Assembly (NCBI GenBank): GCA_014529385.2
Contig: CM043953.1
Location: 85,196,342-85,260,341, forward strand
Length of the DNA: 64,000 nucleotides
Direction of reading: 5' to 3'
From: Adiantum capillus-veneris
Lineage: Eukaryota > Streptophyta > Polypodiopsida > Polypodiales > Pteridaceae
The translations under genes and the position numbers were made by a program. This document shows positions 23,481-34,121 of this stretch, in pieces. Every line of letters begins with the position of its first letter. Within the stretch, counting starts at the first letter, position 1. The notes under the pieces are model-generated. The model worked only from the letters and a program-made list of their open reading frames with translations. It had not been told where the DNA came from and ran no database searches.

Positions 23481-24408
23481 TGTGGGCACCCTCGACCCGC
23501 CCGAAAAGTTTGGGACATGCAGTAACTGTCTATTTACAGTGCCTGATCTGTGGTGATGCGTGCACCACCCTAGAAGTGGTCAAAAATAGAATGTGGGGAT
23601 GTGGCAAAGTTCTTTGGGTATCAAGGATCAAGCGTACAAAATTTGGCGAATTATTGGAGACCATTTGGGATTTTTGCCGCAAAAATTGCCTGCCAGGGGT
23701 CAAAACTGGCCAACATTGGGTCAAAAAATGACCAAAAATGGTGTGAAAAGGCTTCAATTTGCTATATCAGTCACTGTGCCATGAGTGTTCTAGTTGAGGG
23801 AGTGTTTTTGAAGCCAAGTCTTGGTACTTTCACCTCTCGGTGTGGGGAACGAAGCAGGGTTCCTACAAGTGGTATAGTGGAGTTCTGTCACATTCGCGTC
23901 TTGTTTTCCGGTGTGTGGAGGACTGAATAAGAGCTCTCTCTCTTCAATTTTGCACTTGGGAGAGTCTATGGAAGTTATGAGGTTTCCATGGATGTGTGTA
24001 TGTGAGTAATTGAAGAAAGAAGGTGCTGCTTTCTGTAAGACTATGTGACCCTGTATCGGTGCCATTAGGATTGGCGCTACTCCAAAGAGTCCAACAAAGT
24101 GGAGTTTGCTGAAGCGTTTGCAATGGTTTGACAGAGGCCTTTTGTTGCTGGATTTTTTGAGTTTTTGATGGTTTTTCTTGTATATTTTGGTCACCATCAA
24201 GTGCAATTTTAAGTGTTGATCAACTCGACTCACCTTGTAGTGTCTGCGGGCAGGCAAGGGCTTGTAGATCAAGGCGTTTGGAGTTTGAATCGAGCTTTTG
24301 GGTAGTATTTTTATTGAGGTCTTGAGTGGTGGTGTGTGTTGGTTGAAATTTAAGTGAATTCCTTGTGGTGTGGTGTTGAGTTGTCTGGGTGTGTGAGTGT
24401 GCGCACGG
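23481..24408 (+). mobile_element. Family B LTR3, left part
   Basis: Starts TGTGGGCACC and runs without loss to 24408, where element C begins. The last 21 bp (CGTCTTTTGCTCCATCA and preceding) resume at 30197-30217 and lead straight into internal 3. Confidence 0.85.
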
Positions 24409-26229
24409 TGGAAAGGGGGAAATGGGAAAACCACCAGCACATACTATGAAAGCCTCTCTATAGCCCAGTGATCTCACAACACCCCTATCCCCTATCTAAC
24501 ACACAACTAGAGACCTGATTTTCAATTGACTTTTGAACTTGCTTAACAGAACATCCCCGACTACACACCCAATCACCCAAAATGCAAGCATCCTCATCAC
24601 AAAGAAAGCATCTCGATGCCCTCAAACACCTTGAGATCATTGATCGACCAACCTCAAGCTTTCCTTCTAGCCTTCATCCTCAAAGCAAATACCACAATCA
24701 TATATAGAACACGACAATTGACATACCCATACAATCACGAGAGCAAAAATGAACACGATAACATTTGCACAAACAAAAATCCAACCTGACTAGTCTCAAA
24801 AGTGTTCAATGATGGACTTTTTTAGAAATCTCCTTTCTTTAGTCTTGGATCAGATGAACTCTTAGGAATTTTTCAAGCTGACCCCATCTTCCAATGTGCT
24901 TAGAGGCTGCCCTCCCCTTTACTTTAGCCTTGAGCCTCGGCTTTCCATTATTGGTGCTCCAGACTCTATTGGAAGAGTAAGGGAAAAAACTTAACAGATT
25001 GGTATTTTTTCTTCTTGCCTTCGAATGCTCTTTGACGGTGCTTTTTCCCTTTGACATCGGACCTTCCTCCCCAAAAAATGGGCTCCCTACCACCCTTTGC
25101 TCACCTCAAGGCGCCTTTTCCCAAAGCCGACCTGCCCTCGGCTCCTTACAGCGCTCTCACGAGCTACCCTTCTCCTCATGCAGCCCACTGGCGGCTCCAA
25201 CTCCTACCAACCTGCAAGTCACCCCTGCTTTCCTTCAAGCAGCCCGCCTGTGTGGCCTCCAAACTGCAAGCAGCGCCTCTCCTGCCAACAGGCTTCCCCC
25301 TCCACGTCTCTGCTATCCTGGCAGCTCTCAGTCCCGACTCCCTGATTTCATGGGAGGCCAGCCTCTCCCTTTGCTCTTGGCCCCGCCATCTGCTGCCCCA
25401 TGAGCCCCTGGCGGCCTTCCTGGGTGGCACCACCTCAAGCGACCCCTTTCTCCTCTCCCGCAACCGACTGAGGGTATTACGTCTTTAGCCCCCCCTCGAC
25501 TACAACTGGCGATCACTTCATGCCCTCTTTGGCCTGCCCTGCATCCCTTTCGTGTTTTAGCCGGCCCCCCGGCCCTCCTGTGCCTCCTCCTGGATATGGT
25601 AGCTCGCCATCCCCTTCTTCCAGCTTGCTCATGGCCCCTTGGCAGCCGGCTCCTCATGCAGACTACCACCTGACCCTCTTGCCTTCAAGCACTCCAGACG
25701 TGGCGCCACCTTCTATCCACTGCAACTCGCGACGACTCCTCTTCTGCGGAGGAGCTCGTTTTTTTTAGCATGCTTTTTTAGGGCTTTTTTTTTTTGACTT
25801 ATGGTTTGGACCACGTTCCCACGAGAAAAGCAAGCCACGACAGAATAATTGTGCTTGGCTCCGCACACCTCAAAATGGGGCTTTAGGCTCTTGTGTCAAG
25901 GCCATCATGGACGCAAGAAAAATAGAAATCGCTCCCATAGTCTATCCTCTTATGTCGAGATCTCCGCCGCAAAAACAAAACCATGACGATCGTCACGGAT
26001 GTCTTCCACATTGAGCTTATGTTTGCTTGCTCGGGGATCCTGCTTCCGACTTGTCGGGCTCGGAAAACAAATTCTTGACTTGCATATTGTCACATATGAC
26101 ATACATATCATGAAGACACCATCTCAAAATTACACCTATCATGGGTCCAAGCACCCTATTATAACCCTGTCTACTGCTATGCATCTGCTCCTGGCATTTC
26201 CATGAGCCTGACATGACTTGGCTGCACCA
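24409..26229 (-). mobile_element. Element C, 3' LTR
   Basis: 1821 bp. Its middle (about 25030-25740) is distinctly GC-rich and gives several overlapping open frames on both strands (for example 25051-25488 plus, 25328-25669 minus). None is recognisable and the other LTR breaks most of them, so I treat them as compositional. Confidence 0.8.
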
Positions 26230-26252
26230 TCATTGCCCACCCCCTCGTTGAG
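26230..26252 (-). other. Element C polypurine tract
   Basis: The minus strand reads AACGAGGGGGTGGGCAATGA directly before the LTR start TGGTGCAGCC. Position and composition fit a plus-strand primer. Confidence 0.65.
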
Positions 26253-26394
26253 CATTCATGTTGAACCGTAGTATTGTTTAGGTAAAATAGTACTGCATAG
26301 AGAGAATGATATAAAATAGCTTATATAGCCTGCATAAGAAAAATGATGATCTAGCGGCTATATAGATAGGATGGAGATAAAGAGAAAATCATCT

Positions 26395-27261
26395 GCTACT
26401 GCATCACCCGCCAGGGTCAAATGGAAAGCGCACAGCTTCCCCAATCATAGTGTAGGCTCCACCTGGATCAAAAACAAAACAATGGCCGTGGCCATCCATC
26501 TGTAAAGCATGCATCTTCAAGACTTCCTTTGCACTTGTAGGCCAAAAGATAGGTCACCCTTCCAACTCTTCATAACCTGGAGCTTTGTCACCCTGCATCC
26601 ACAAGCCTTCGTGCCAACCATAAACAAGCTTTCAACCACTTGAAGCATTGGTACCATAAGCAGCTATCATGTCACATGTTAGAGAACTCTCCATAGTATA
26701 GTCTTCTTCAAAAAAACCTCGCCACTAACAGAAACACCTGTAAAGCAACCTCCAATAACACATGTATCCATAGCATCACATAAAATAGCAAGACCCTGCC
26801 ATTTGCCTCCAACTGCGCATAGCAAAGAGAACCTATATCCAAACCCTCTGTAAACGGTGCCAAGGCCACCTCTTCATACTCAAGAAGATGACTTGTTAGA
26901 GCTTCAACCTGTTCAAATACCTCATCACCTACAAGGTTGGCGGCACCTTCCTCTTTGCATGGAGCCTCACTCTTATAGGCTGCACCTGTATCAGTCTCCA
27001 TAGAGTCATCTGCTCCATAGATTCATCTGCTGGAGCTAACTCTCCACGGCTACACACAACCTCTACCACTTCACAATACACCTCTACATGCTCACCAAGG
27101 CAAGGTTGCCCCACCCCCCGCATAGACAAATCACTTTGACATACCTCTGTTTTTGCTTCTAGCTCCTGCAAGTCATCCTCAGAAATTTTCTCTTCAATCA
27201 AACTGGATGCACAATCAAACCATACCTCTTCCTCCAATAGGGACTCACCATCACACGACAC
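26395..27261 (-). pseudogene. Element C acidic accessory frame with FDPGG ending
   Basis: Downstream of gag on the minus strand. Frames 26929-27261 and 26708-27001 overlap in different phases and form one acidic protein (DLQELEAKTEV, LLEYEEVALAPF). About 300 bp further on the minus strand still reads HCFVFDPGG and then VRFPFDPGG (26406-26480). This resembles HAWDPGG...FPYDSGG in family B, at the same relative position near the 3' end. Function unknown. Confidence 0.45.
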
Positions 27262-27760
27262 AAGAGATGGCTACTCGACTGGCTAGTTCACACACAAGGC
27301 ATCTCCACACTTGCACTATGCCCCTCTAGTTTTACCTTCAAATGACTGGCAGGAAACTCGCATACATTGTTCATCATTTCATCCACATAAAAAACATCAT
27401 AAGTCTCATACCTAGAAGACAGGGATTATGTCTCCCATGTAGCATATGTATCCAAACTGCTGCTGGAGCTATGGGAACTGTCGGACTCCTCTTTTGAACT
27501 TGCCAATTCTTGTATCGGCCACTGCTACCTTCCTCGTTGCTGGTTCTGGAACCAACAATTCTTCTTTAAGATCTTTTATCACTTTGTCCTCTTGAGGAAG
27601 CAAGCTGGGTGGCACTCTAAATATGCCCCTCTATATCCTTTGAGACTTGGTTGGCACTTCTTCTACCTCTTCTACCCTGGCATCCTCTTCACGTGCTTTG
27701 ATCACATTCATATCAATAAGAAAAGGAGCTTTTACCTCTTGATGCTCTTTAATTTGTTTG
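27262..27760 (-). other. Element C internal sequence between gag and the acidic frame
   Basis: Probably the coding linker with stops. A plus-strand open frame at 27592-27798 is not supported by anything else. Confidence 0.35.
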
Positions 27761-28260
27761 GACTTAGAACCACTTGCTACCATGACTGCCGACTGTAGCA
27801 AGTGCCTCCATCTTCTTCTTCATCTTTCGACTCTTTGCTCTGGTGACTTCGATAGCTTCATCAAAGGTCCTTGGATCTTTATAATCGACTCTCTCACGAA
27901 CATAAGGATGCAAGCATGATAGAAACTTTTCCATCTTAAAGAATCCCGCATTGGTTGCTTGGGTAGCAGCCACAAAATCCCTCCAATAATAAGCTTCAAA
28001 TCTATCAACAAAAGCATCGAAATTTGCACTTACTTCCTATTGCAAACCTTTGAGCTTTGCATCTGCTTCTGAAGCAGACACCACCTTTCGATACCTTTGT
28101 AAGAATTGCTTGCGAAATCCGATCCAGTCCTGCTTGTGCACATCTTCTAAGCCATTGAACCAAACTTTTGCTTTACCTTGCAAAAAAAAAGGTAGAGTTT
28201 GCAGCTTCGTTTCATCACCTGGCATCTGCAATATTGCCGCATAAATAGCTCAAAACCGGC
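27761..28260 (-). pseudogene. Element C gag
   Basis: Gag capsid core: PFFLQGKAKVWFNGLE and DWIGFRKQFLQRYRKV (28037-28231), then a stop, then ATQATNAGFFKMEKFLSCL and YVRERVDYKDPRTFDEAI (27764-27973). The order and spacing fit PF03732. It has a different sequence from family B gag. A TAG near 28036 and a phase change interrupt it. Confidence 0.75.
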
Positions 28261-28356
28261 AATCCACTTGTCACCATATTTGTCTCCTTTGAACACCAGA
28301 CCAAACTCCTGCTTTATCTTGATTCACGAATACTTGGTCGGGATGCAATCAGTGGG

Positions 28357-28379
28357 TCCTCAGTGGGGGCACCACAAGA
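28357..28379 (-). other. Element C primer-binding site candidate
   Basis: On the minus strand, five bases after the LTR end, TGGTGCCCCCACTGAGGACC begins with the TGG expected opposite a tRNA CCA end. I cannot name the tRNA. Its CCCACTGAGG core recurs at the corresponding position in element D. Confidence 0.5.
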
Positions 28380-30196
28380 TGGAAAGGGGGAAATGGGAAA
28401 ACCACCAGCACATACTATAAAAGCCTCTCTATAGCCCAGTGATCTCACAACACCCCTATCCCCTCCCTATCTAACACACAACTAGAGACCTGATTTGGAA
28501 TTGACTATTGAACTTGCTCACCTGAACATCCCCGACTACACACCCAATCACCCAAGATGCAAGCATCCTCATCACAAAGAAAGCATCTCGATGACCTCAA
28601 ACACCTTGAGATCATTGATCGACCAACCTCAAGCTTTCCTACTAGCCTTCATCCTCAAAGCAAATACCACAATCATATATAGAACATGACAATTGACATA
28701 CACGAGAGTAAAAATGAACACGATAACATTTGCACAAATAGCAATCCAACCCGACTAGTCTCAAAAGTGTTCAATGATGGACTTATGCAGAAATCACCCT
28801 CCTTTAGTCTTGGATCAGACGAACCCCTCTTGGGTAATTTTCAAGCTGATCCGATCTTCCAATGTGCTTACAGGCTGCCCTCCCCTTTACCTTAGCCTTG
28901 AGCCTCGGCTTTCCGATATTGGCGCTCCAGACTCTATTGGAAGAGTAAGGGAAAAAACCTAACAGATTGGCGTTTTTTCTTCTTGCCTTCGAATGCTCTG
29001 TGCTGGTGCTTTTTCCCTTTGACGTCGGACTTTCCTCCCCCAAAATGGGCTCCCTACCACCCTTTGCTCACCTCAAGGCGCCTTTTCCCAAATCCGACCT
29101 GCCATCTGCTCCTTACTGCGCTCTCACGAGCTACCCTCCTCCTCATGTAGCCCACTGGCGGCTCCAACTCCTGCAAACCTGCAAGTCGCCCCTCCTTTCC
29201 TTCAAGCAGCCCGCCTGTGTGGCCTCCAACCTGCAAGCAGCGCCTCTCCTGCAGGCTGCCCCCTCTACACCTCTGCTGTCCTGGCGGCTCTCAACTCCGA
29301 TTCCCTGATTTCATGCGAGGCTGGCCTCTCCCTTTGCTCTCAGCCCCGCCACCTGCTGCCCTATATTGAGCCCCTGGCGTAGGTGGCGCCACCTCTGGCG
29401 ACCCCTTTCTCCTCTCCTGCAACCGACTAACGGTATTACATCTGCAGTCCCCCCTCGACTACAACTGGCTCTCACTCCATGCCCTCTATGGCCTGCCCTG
29501 CATCCTTTTCGTGTCTGAAGCCGGCCCCCCGGCCCTCCTGTGCCTCCTCCTGGATATGGCAGCTCGCCATCCCCCTTGCTCACGGACCCTTGGCGGCCCG
29601 GTTCCTCATGCAGACTATCACCTGGCCCTGTTGACTTTAAGCACTCCAGACGTGGCACCACCTTCTATCCACTGCTACTAGCGACTCCTCCTCTTATTTT
29701 TTAGCAGCAGCTCGTTTTTTTTAGCATGGTTTTTAAGGAAATATTTTTTATTTTATTTTTTTGACTTCTGGTTTGGACCACGTTCCCACGAGCAAAGCAA
29801 GCCACGACCGAATAATTGTGCTTGGCTCCGCACACCTCAACATGGGGCTTCAGGCTCTTGTGTCAAGGCCATCATGGCCGCAAGAAAAATAGAAACCGCT
29901 CCCATAGTCAATCCTCTGATGTCGAGATCTCTACCGCGAAAAAAAAACAATGACGATCGTCACGGACGTCTTCCACATTGAGCTTAGTTTCGCATGCTCG
30001 GGGATCCTGCTTCCGACTTTTCCGGCTCGGAAAACCAATGCTTGACCTGCATATTGGCACATATGACATACATATCTTGAGGACACCATTTCAAAATTAC
30101 ACCTATCATGGGTCCAAGCACCCTGTTATCACCGTGTCTACTGCTATGCATCTGCTCCTGGCATTTCCATAAGCCTGACATGACTTGGCTGCACCA
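28380..30196 (-). mobile_element. Element C, 5' LTR
   Basis: 1817 bp, similar to 24409-26229 throughout. It has small indels in the GC-rich middle relative to its partner. Confidence 0.8.
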
Positions 30197-30344
30197 AAGG
30201 CGTCTTTTGCTCCATCATCCTTTGGCGATCCCACTGGGGAGCAAAAATTGTTGGTTGTGCACCCAAAATTTGGATTTTGAGGAGTGATGTTTGCACATTT
30301 TGGATGTTGAGGGGAGTTTCATGATGGTGTTTCCGTTCCAACCA

Positions 30345-30815
30345 TCAATTTTCTAAGGTTCCAAGGATGCAGACAATTGGATTGCATCATATGAGTTCGA
30401 CTTGACATGTTTATGACGTGCAGTTCCAAGTGAGGCGCAAAAGCTTGCAGGTATCAATCTGGTGGTCAGAGGTAATGCAAGACAATGGTTTGAGGGATTG
30501 TCACAAGATGATAAAGCGAATTCGGACACGTTTAAGAGATGCTTTTTGAAGCAGTTCAAGAAGGTGATTCCTCACCAAGATGCATGGAAACAGGTCACTA
30601 GTTTGTTTATGCAAGAGCACGAGTCTGTTGCAGAATTTTGGTCAAGATTTGATGATGCTTGGAGAGTTTGGAAAGATTCTCTAATGCATGTGGAAGCCAT
30701 GTCTAAAGAGGAATTTTATTCCACATTTACAAATAGCCAAAGAATACACGTATTCACAAGTTTGTTGCGACCAATCCTTAAGTTGAAAGTGCAAGAGAAA
30801 GAGCTTTGTAGTAAC
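30345..30815 (+). pseudogene. Family B gag (copy 3)
   Basis: The longest intact gag frame of the array: 30462-30851 runs from ARQWFEGLSQDD through WKQVTSLFMQEHESVAEFW to VFTSLLRPILKLKVQEKE. The two upstream-region stops of copy 1 (TAA in 'gaggcgtaaaag', TGA after SLL) are absent here (GCA and CGA). After the gag it joins directly to a point about 480 bp further on in copy 1. Confidence 0.75.
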
Positions 30816-30819
30816 ATGA

Positions 30820-31600
30820 TATGGATTCTTGCTTTGATGATGAGATGGTAGGCTATGGACAAGGACTTTCTACACCGAGTGAAGATGATGCAAGAGAGGA
30901 TGATGCTATGATGGTTAAGTATAAATTTTTTGAGGATGGGACAGACAAGAATGTTAAAGTGATCTTTTGCTTGCACGATGATGTGATGGATGCATTTCAC
31001 ATGTTGTATGTTTGGGCCATATCCCTTTATCTGTGAAGATCCTGATTGGCAGTTAGAGAGTCTTGGGGCTAGTTGGCATGATGAAGACTTGGTTATAATG
31101 TGCTATGTGTCTTTGTATGCATGTTTCCAGCTTTTCAAGTGGAAGATGCCTTCTGTGGAAGAAGAAGGTGTTGGGGATAGTGTCTTTGAAGAGCGTTTTC
31201 AATTTTGGAGTGGAGTTGTTAATGCTTGGAGTGATGGTCTCTTGGTCATGAAAAATGAAGAGCAACTGTTGCGTCAAGGAGATAACGTGAGGTTTATGAT
31301 TATCAATGTGGTGAGCTCGAGTCATGAGATGCATTTTGAGGTATCTATGGTTTTGAGTGATTGTGATGGGTTATGGTGCTTCATGGCATGTGACACCTTG
31401 GAGAAGATTCATATCATGCATGGGATCCAGGTGGGTGGTGGCATTTTGAAGAGAAAAAAAATGCTTTTTCCTTTGATAGGGGTGTTCTTCTTGAGCATGT
31501 ATTTGGTTCTATACGGATACATAAGTTTCCATATGATCCTGGACGAAGTTACGGTCACTTTTATAGGTTTTTGTCACTCTTTGATGCGAGTGTTGATTTT
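30820..31600 (+). pseudogene. Family B accessory frame (copy 3)
   Basis: Relative to copy 1 it lacks two segments (corresponding to 19195-19670 and about 19786-19962). Frame 30990-31697 keeps FEERFQFWSGVVNAWSDGLL, GDNVRFMIINV and HEMHFEVSM, then shifts phase before the DPGG motif. Confidence 0.5.
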
Positions 31601-31911
31601 TAAATACTCAACTAGGGGTTCGACAATGATGATAAACCACTTTTGGTATGTACAAACTAGTGCATATATACATGGTCATATGTACAAAAGGATGTAAATA
31701 CATGCATTTGGGAGCTTTGAAAAGTGGTTTCATGTTTTAAAAATGATGTAGCGTGTGCACATTGTGAATAGTCGGGTTCGTGTGCCAGCAGTTAGGCACA
31801 AGTACATGCCTAGATAGGGTGTCATGGCCTTGGATATAGTTGTTGGTGGCTTCTTTTAGTTCAAGGGATTTTTTTTAATCTTTCTTGAATGTAAATAATG
31901 CAAGTGGGATG

Positions 31912-33238
31912 TGTGGGCACCCTCGACCCGCCTGAGAAGTCTGGGACATGCAGTAACTGTCTATTTACGGTGCCTGATCTGTGGTGATGCGTGCACCACC
32001 CTAGAAGTGGTCAAAAATAGAATGTGGGGATGTGACAAAGTGATTTGGGTAATAAGGATCAAGCGTGAAAATTTTGGTGAATTTTGGAGTCCGTTTGGGG
32101 TTTTTTGTACGAAACTTGCCCGCCGCGGGTCAAAACTAGCCAAAACTAGGTCAAAAATGGTGAAAAAATGACCAAAAATGGTGTGAAAAGGCTTCAATTT
32201 TCCACATCAGTCACCGTGTCGTGAGTGTTCCAACTGAGGGAGTATTGTTGAATCCAGGTCTTGGCACTTTGACCTCACGGTGTGGGAAAGTAAGCAGGGT
32301 TCCTACAGCTGGTCTAGTGCAGTCTCGTCGCATTTGTGTCCCATTTTCGAGCGTGTGGAGGAGTGAGTGAGAGATTTCTCTCTTCAATTTTTCACTTGGG
32401 AGAGTCTATGGAAGTTCTGAGGTTTCAATGGATGTGTGTGTGTGAGAAATTGAGGGAAGAAGGTGCCGCTTTCTACAAGACTATGTGACCCTGTATCGGT
32501 GCCATTAGGATTGGCGCTTCTCCAAAGAGTCCAACAGAGTGGAGTTTGGTGAAACTTTTGCAATGGTTTGAGAGAGGTCTTTTGTGACTGGAGTTTTTGA
32601 GTTTTTGATGGTTTTTCTTGTATATTTTGGTCACCATCAAGTGCGATTTCAAGTGTTGATCAACTTGAGTCCATTAGGCAAAATTTGGACTCACAAAGGG
32701 GCCCTTTAAGGAGTTTGACTTTACCTCTCTCTACCAAAATGGGCGCATGGATAAATTTTTGCAAACAAACTCCAAAGTTGGCGGAGTTTTGAGAGTTATA
32801 ATGTCCTCTTTAAGCTCTATCTACTGATATATAGCACGCCATGAGCTTCCTCATATTTTAGAAGATTCACTCTGTCACATCATAGGTGAATCAAAAAAAC
32901 AACCTTCTAAAATATGAGGAATCTCATGGCGTGCTATATAACCTCTACCAAATTTGGAGTTTGTTTGCAAAAATTTATCCATGCACCCATTTTGGTATAG
33001 AGAGGTAAAGTCAAACTCCTTAAAGGGCCCCTTTGTGAGTCCAAATTTTGCCTAATGACCTTGTAGTGTCTGCGGGCAGGCAAGGGCTTGTAGGTCGAGG
33101 ATTTTGGAGTTTGAATCAAGCTTGTGGGTAGTATTTTTATTGATCTCTTGAGTGGTGGGTTGTAATTTAAGTGAATTCCTTGTGTGGTGTTGAGTTGTCT
33201 GGGTGTGTGAGTGTGTGCACAACGTCTTTTGCTCCATC
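31912..33238 (+). mobile_element. Family B LTR4 with MITE inserted
   Basis: TGTGGGCACC to CTCCATC; without the 386-bp MITE at 32672-33057 it is about 940 bp, as for the other full LTRs. It is the last LTR of the array and is followed by unrelated sequence. Confidence 0.8.
32672..33057. mobile_element. Foldback MITE, copy 1
   Basis: 386 bp with inverted ends CATTAGGCAAAATTTGGACT at left and its inverse at right. The inverted repeat continues inward ('gggccctttaaggagtttgac', 'tatagcacgccatgag', 'cctcatatttta') so that nearly the whole element can fold on itself. Comparison with LTR1-3 at the same site shows the insertion point between GACTC and ACCTTG. No clear target duplication is seen. Family unassigned. 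Confidence 0.85.
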
Positions 33239-33414
33239 CCCATCTTACAAGTGCACATAACCTCTAGTAGTGATAAACACACCAAAAATGTCAATGATAA
33301 CAAAATCAACAAGCCAGTGCTCGAAAATAGCAAAACACTCAAAACGCAACCAATGAGGCCTGCACGAAAGCGCTTAAATTCATGTCGTATAAACGCAGAC
33401 AAAAGAGCTTGTTA
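33239..33414. other. Spacer between family B array and MITE copy 2
   Basis: 176 bp, no feature recognised. Confidence 0.5.
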
Positions 33415-33540
33415 CATTAGGGAAAATTTGGACTCACAAAGGGTCCTTATAAGGAGTTTGACTTCCTCTCTCATATCCAAAACGGGTGTGCGGTAAAATT
33501 TTTGCGAATCAACTCTAAACATGGCGGAGATTTGACGAAT

Positions 33541-34106
33541 TGTGCGCTCCTTGCCGCACTGTCGAAGCAAGGGACTTGCCAATACACCGTATGCGAGCCA
33601 CAAACAGCTCCAAGCACACAACAAGCCTAAACTAGCAAGCTCAAGAAAACAAAGGGTGTGTCACTCACCGCTCTACGCTCGCCTTCGTGGTGGATTCCTC
33701 GCCGCGATGAAGAAGAAGTTGCAGTCGTGCCGCGCTCAACCGCTTCGCCGCCGTCGTGCCTTCGTAATGCTCGATCGCACACACACTCTCCCTCTCTCTC
33801 TCTCTCACACACACACACACAAGGAGGTGAAGAAGAAGAAGATGGAGATGGAGCAAGAGCACTCTTCAATTGCACAAATGAGAGAATGAGTAAAAATTAG
33901 GTTTAGTTGGCTTTTATAGGAGCTCACCCCATTCACACTTGGGCGCCCATGCTTAACCAACTAATCCCTTGAATGTCCAAGTTAAAGTGCGCCTCTCATC
34001 GGCGATCACTCTACCTTTCCCTATTGGTCCGACAAGCCCGGTACCTGACTCTAAATAATACAACGTTTATAGATCATAGGGTGTCCGTGTGCCGTGAGGG
34101 TTAACA
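33541..34106 (-). mobile_element. Element H, 3' LTR
   Basis: On the minus strand: TGTTAACC..., a TATA box (CTATAAAAG, plus positions 33912-33918), a leader rich in CTTCTTCTTC, GT and GA dinucleotides, and an end at GGAGCGCACA. The frames seen across it on both strands (33542-33889, 33627-33875) recur identically at 41733-42227 because the LTRs are duplicates, not because they are genes. Confidence 0.95.
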
Positions 34107-34121
34107 TGCCCCCCTTCCTGA
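34107..34121 (-). other. Element H polypurine tract
   Basis: The minus strand reads AGGAAGGGGGGCA directly before TGTTAAC. A near copy, AAGGAAGGGGGGAGTG, lies just after the protease frame at 35716-35732. Confidence 0.85.

Larger units (their letters stand above)
24409..30196 (-). mobile_element. Element C: gag-only LTR retrotransposon nested in family B LTR3
   Basis: Two direct repeats of about 1.82 kb (24409-26229 and 28380-30196), both TGGAAAGG...GCACCA, flank a 2.15-kb internal region. The minus strand is sense: 5' LTR at right, a PBS-like TGGTGCCCCCACTGAGG just inside it, and a polypurine tract GAGGGGGTGGG just inside the left LTR (26230-26250). Gag is on the minus strand; nothing resembling protease, reverse transcriptase or integrase is present. 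Flanks CACGG and AAGGC/AAAGG do not form a clean target duplication. The LTRs differ by many substitutions and small indels, so C is old. Confidence 0.85.
18192..33238 (+). mobile_element. Tandem array of gag-only LTR retrotransposon family B
   Basis: Order: partial internal end (18192-18346), truncated LTR1 (18347-18609), internal 1 (18610-20946), LTR2 (20947-21870), internal 2 (21871-23480), LTR3 (23481-24408 plus 30197-30217, split by element C), internal 3 (30218-31911), LTR4 (31912-33238, containing a MITE). Full LTRs are about 925-950 bp, begin TGTGGG and end CTCCATCA. Each internal begins with a primer-site-like TTGGCxATCCC and ends with the purine tract GCAAGTGGGAGG. Neighbouring units share single LTRs, as produced by LTR-LTR recombination. 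No protease, reverse transcriptase or integrase is seen. Confidence 0.85.

Noticed and set aside
25051-25669. Overlapping open frames on both strands of the GC-rich part of the element C LTR
   Set aside because: Open on both strands due to composition, disrupted in the partner LTR at 28967-29661, no recognisable protein.
24409-30196. Clean 5-bp target duplication for element C
   Set aside because: Left flank CACGG and right flank AAAGG/AAGGC share at most three or four positions; the insertion is supported by LTR structure and the split B LTR, not by the duplication.
33542-33889. Gene-like frames conserved in two places (33542-33889 and 41733-42227)
   Set aside because: The two places are the identical LTRs of element H; conservation follows from duplication at insertion.
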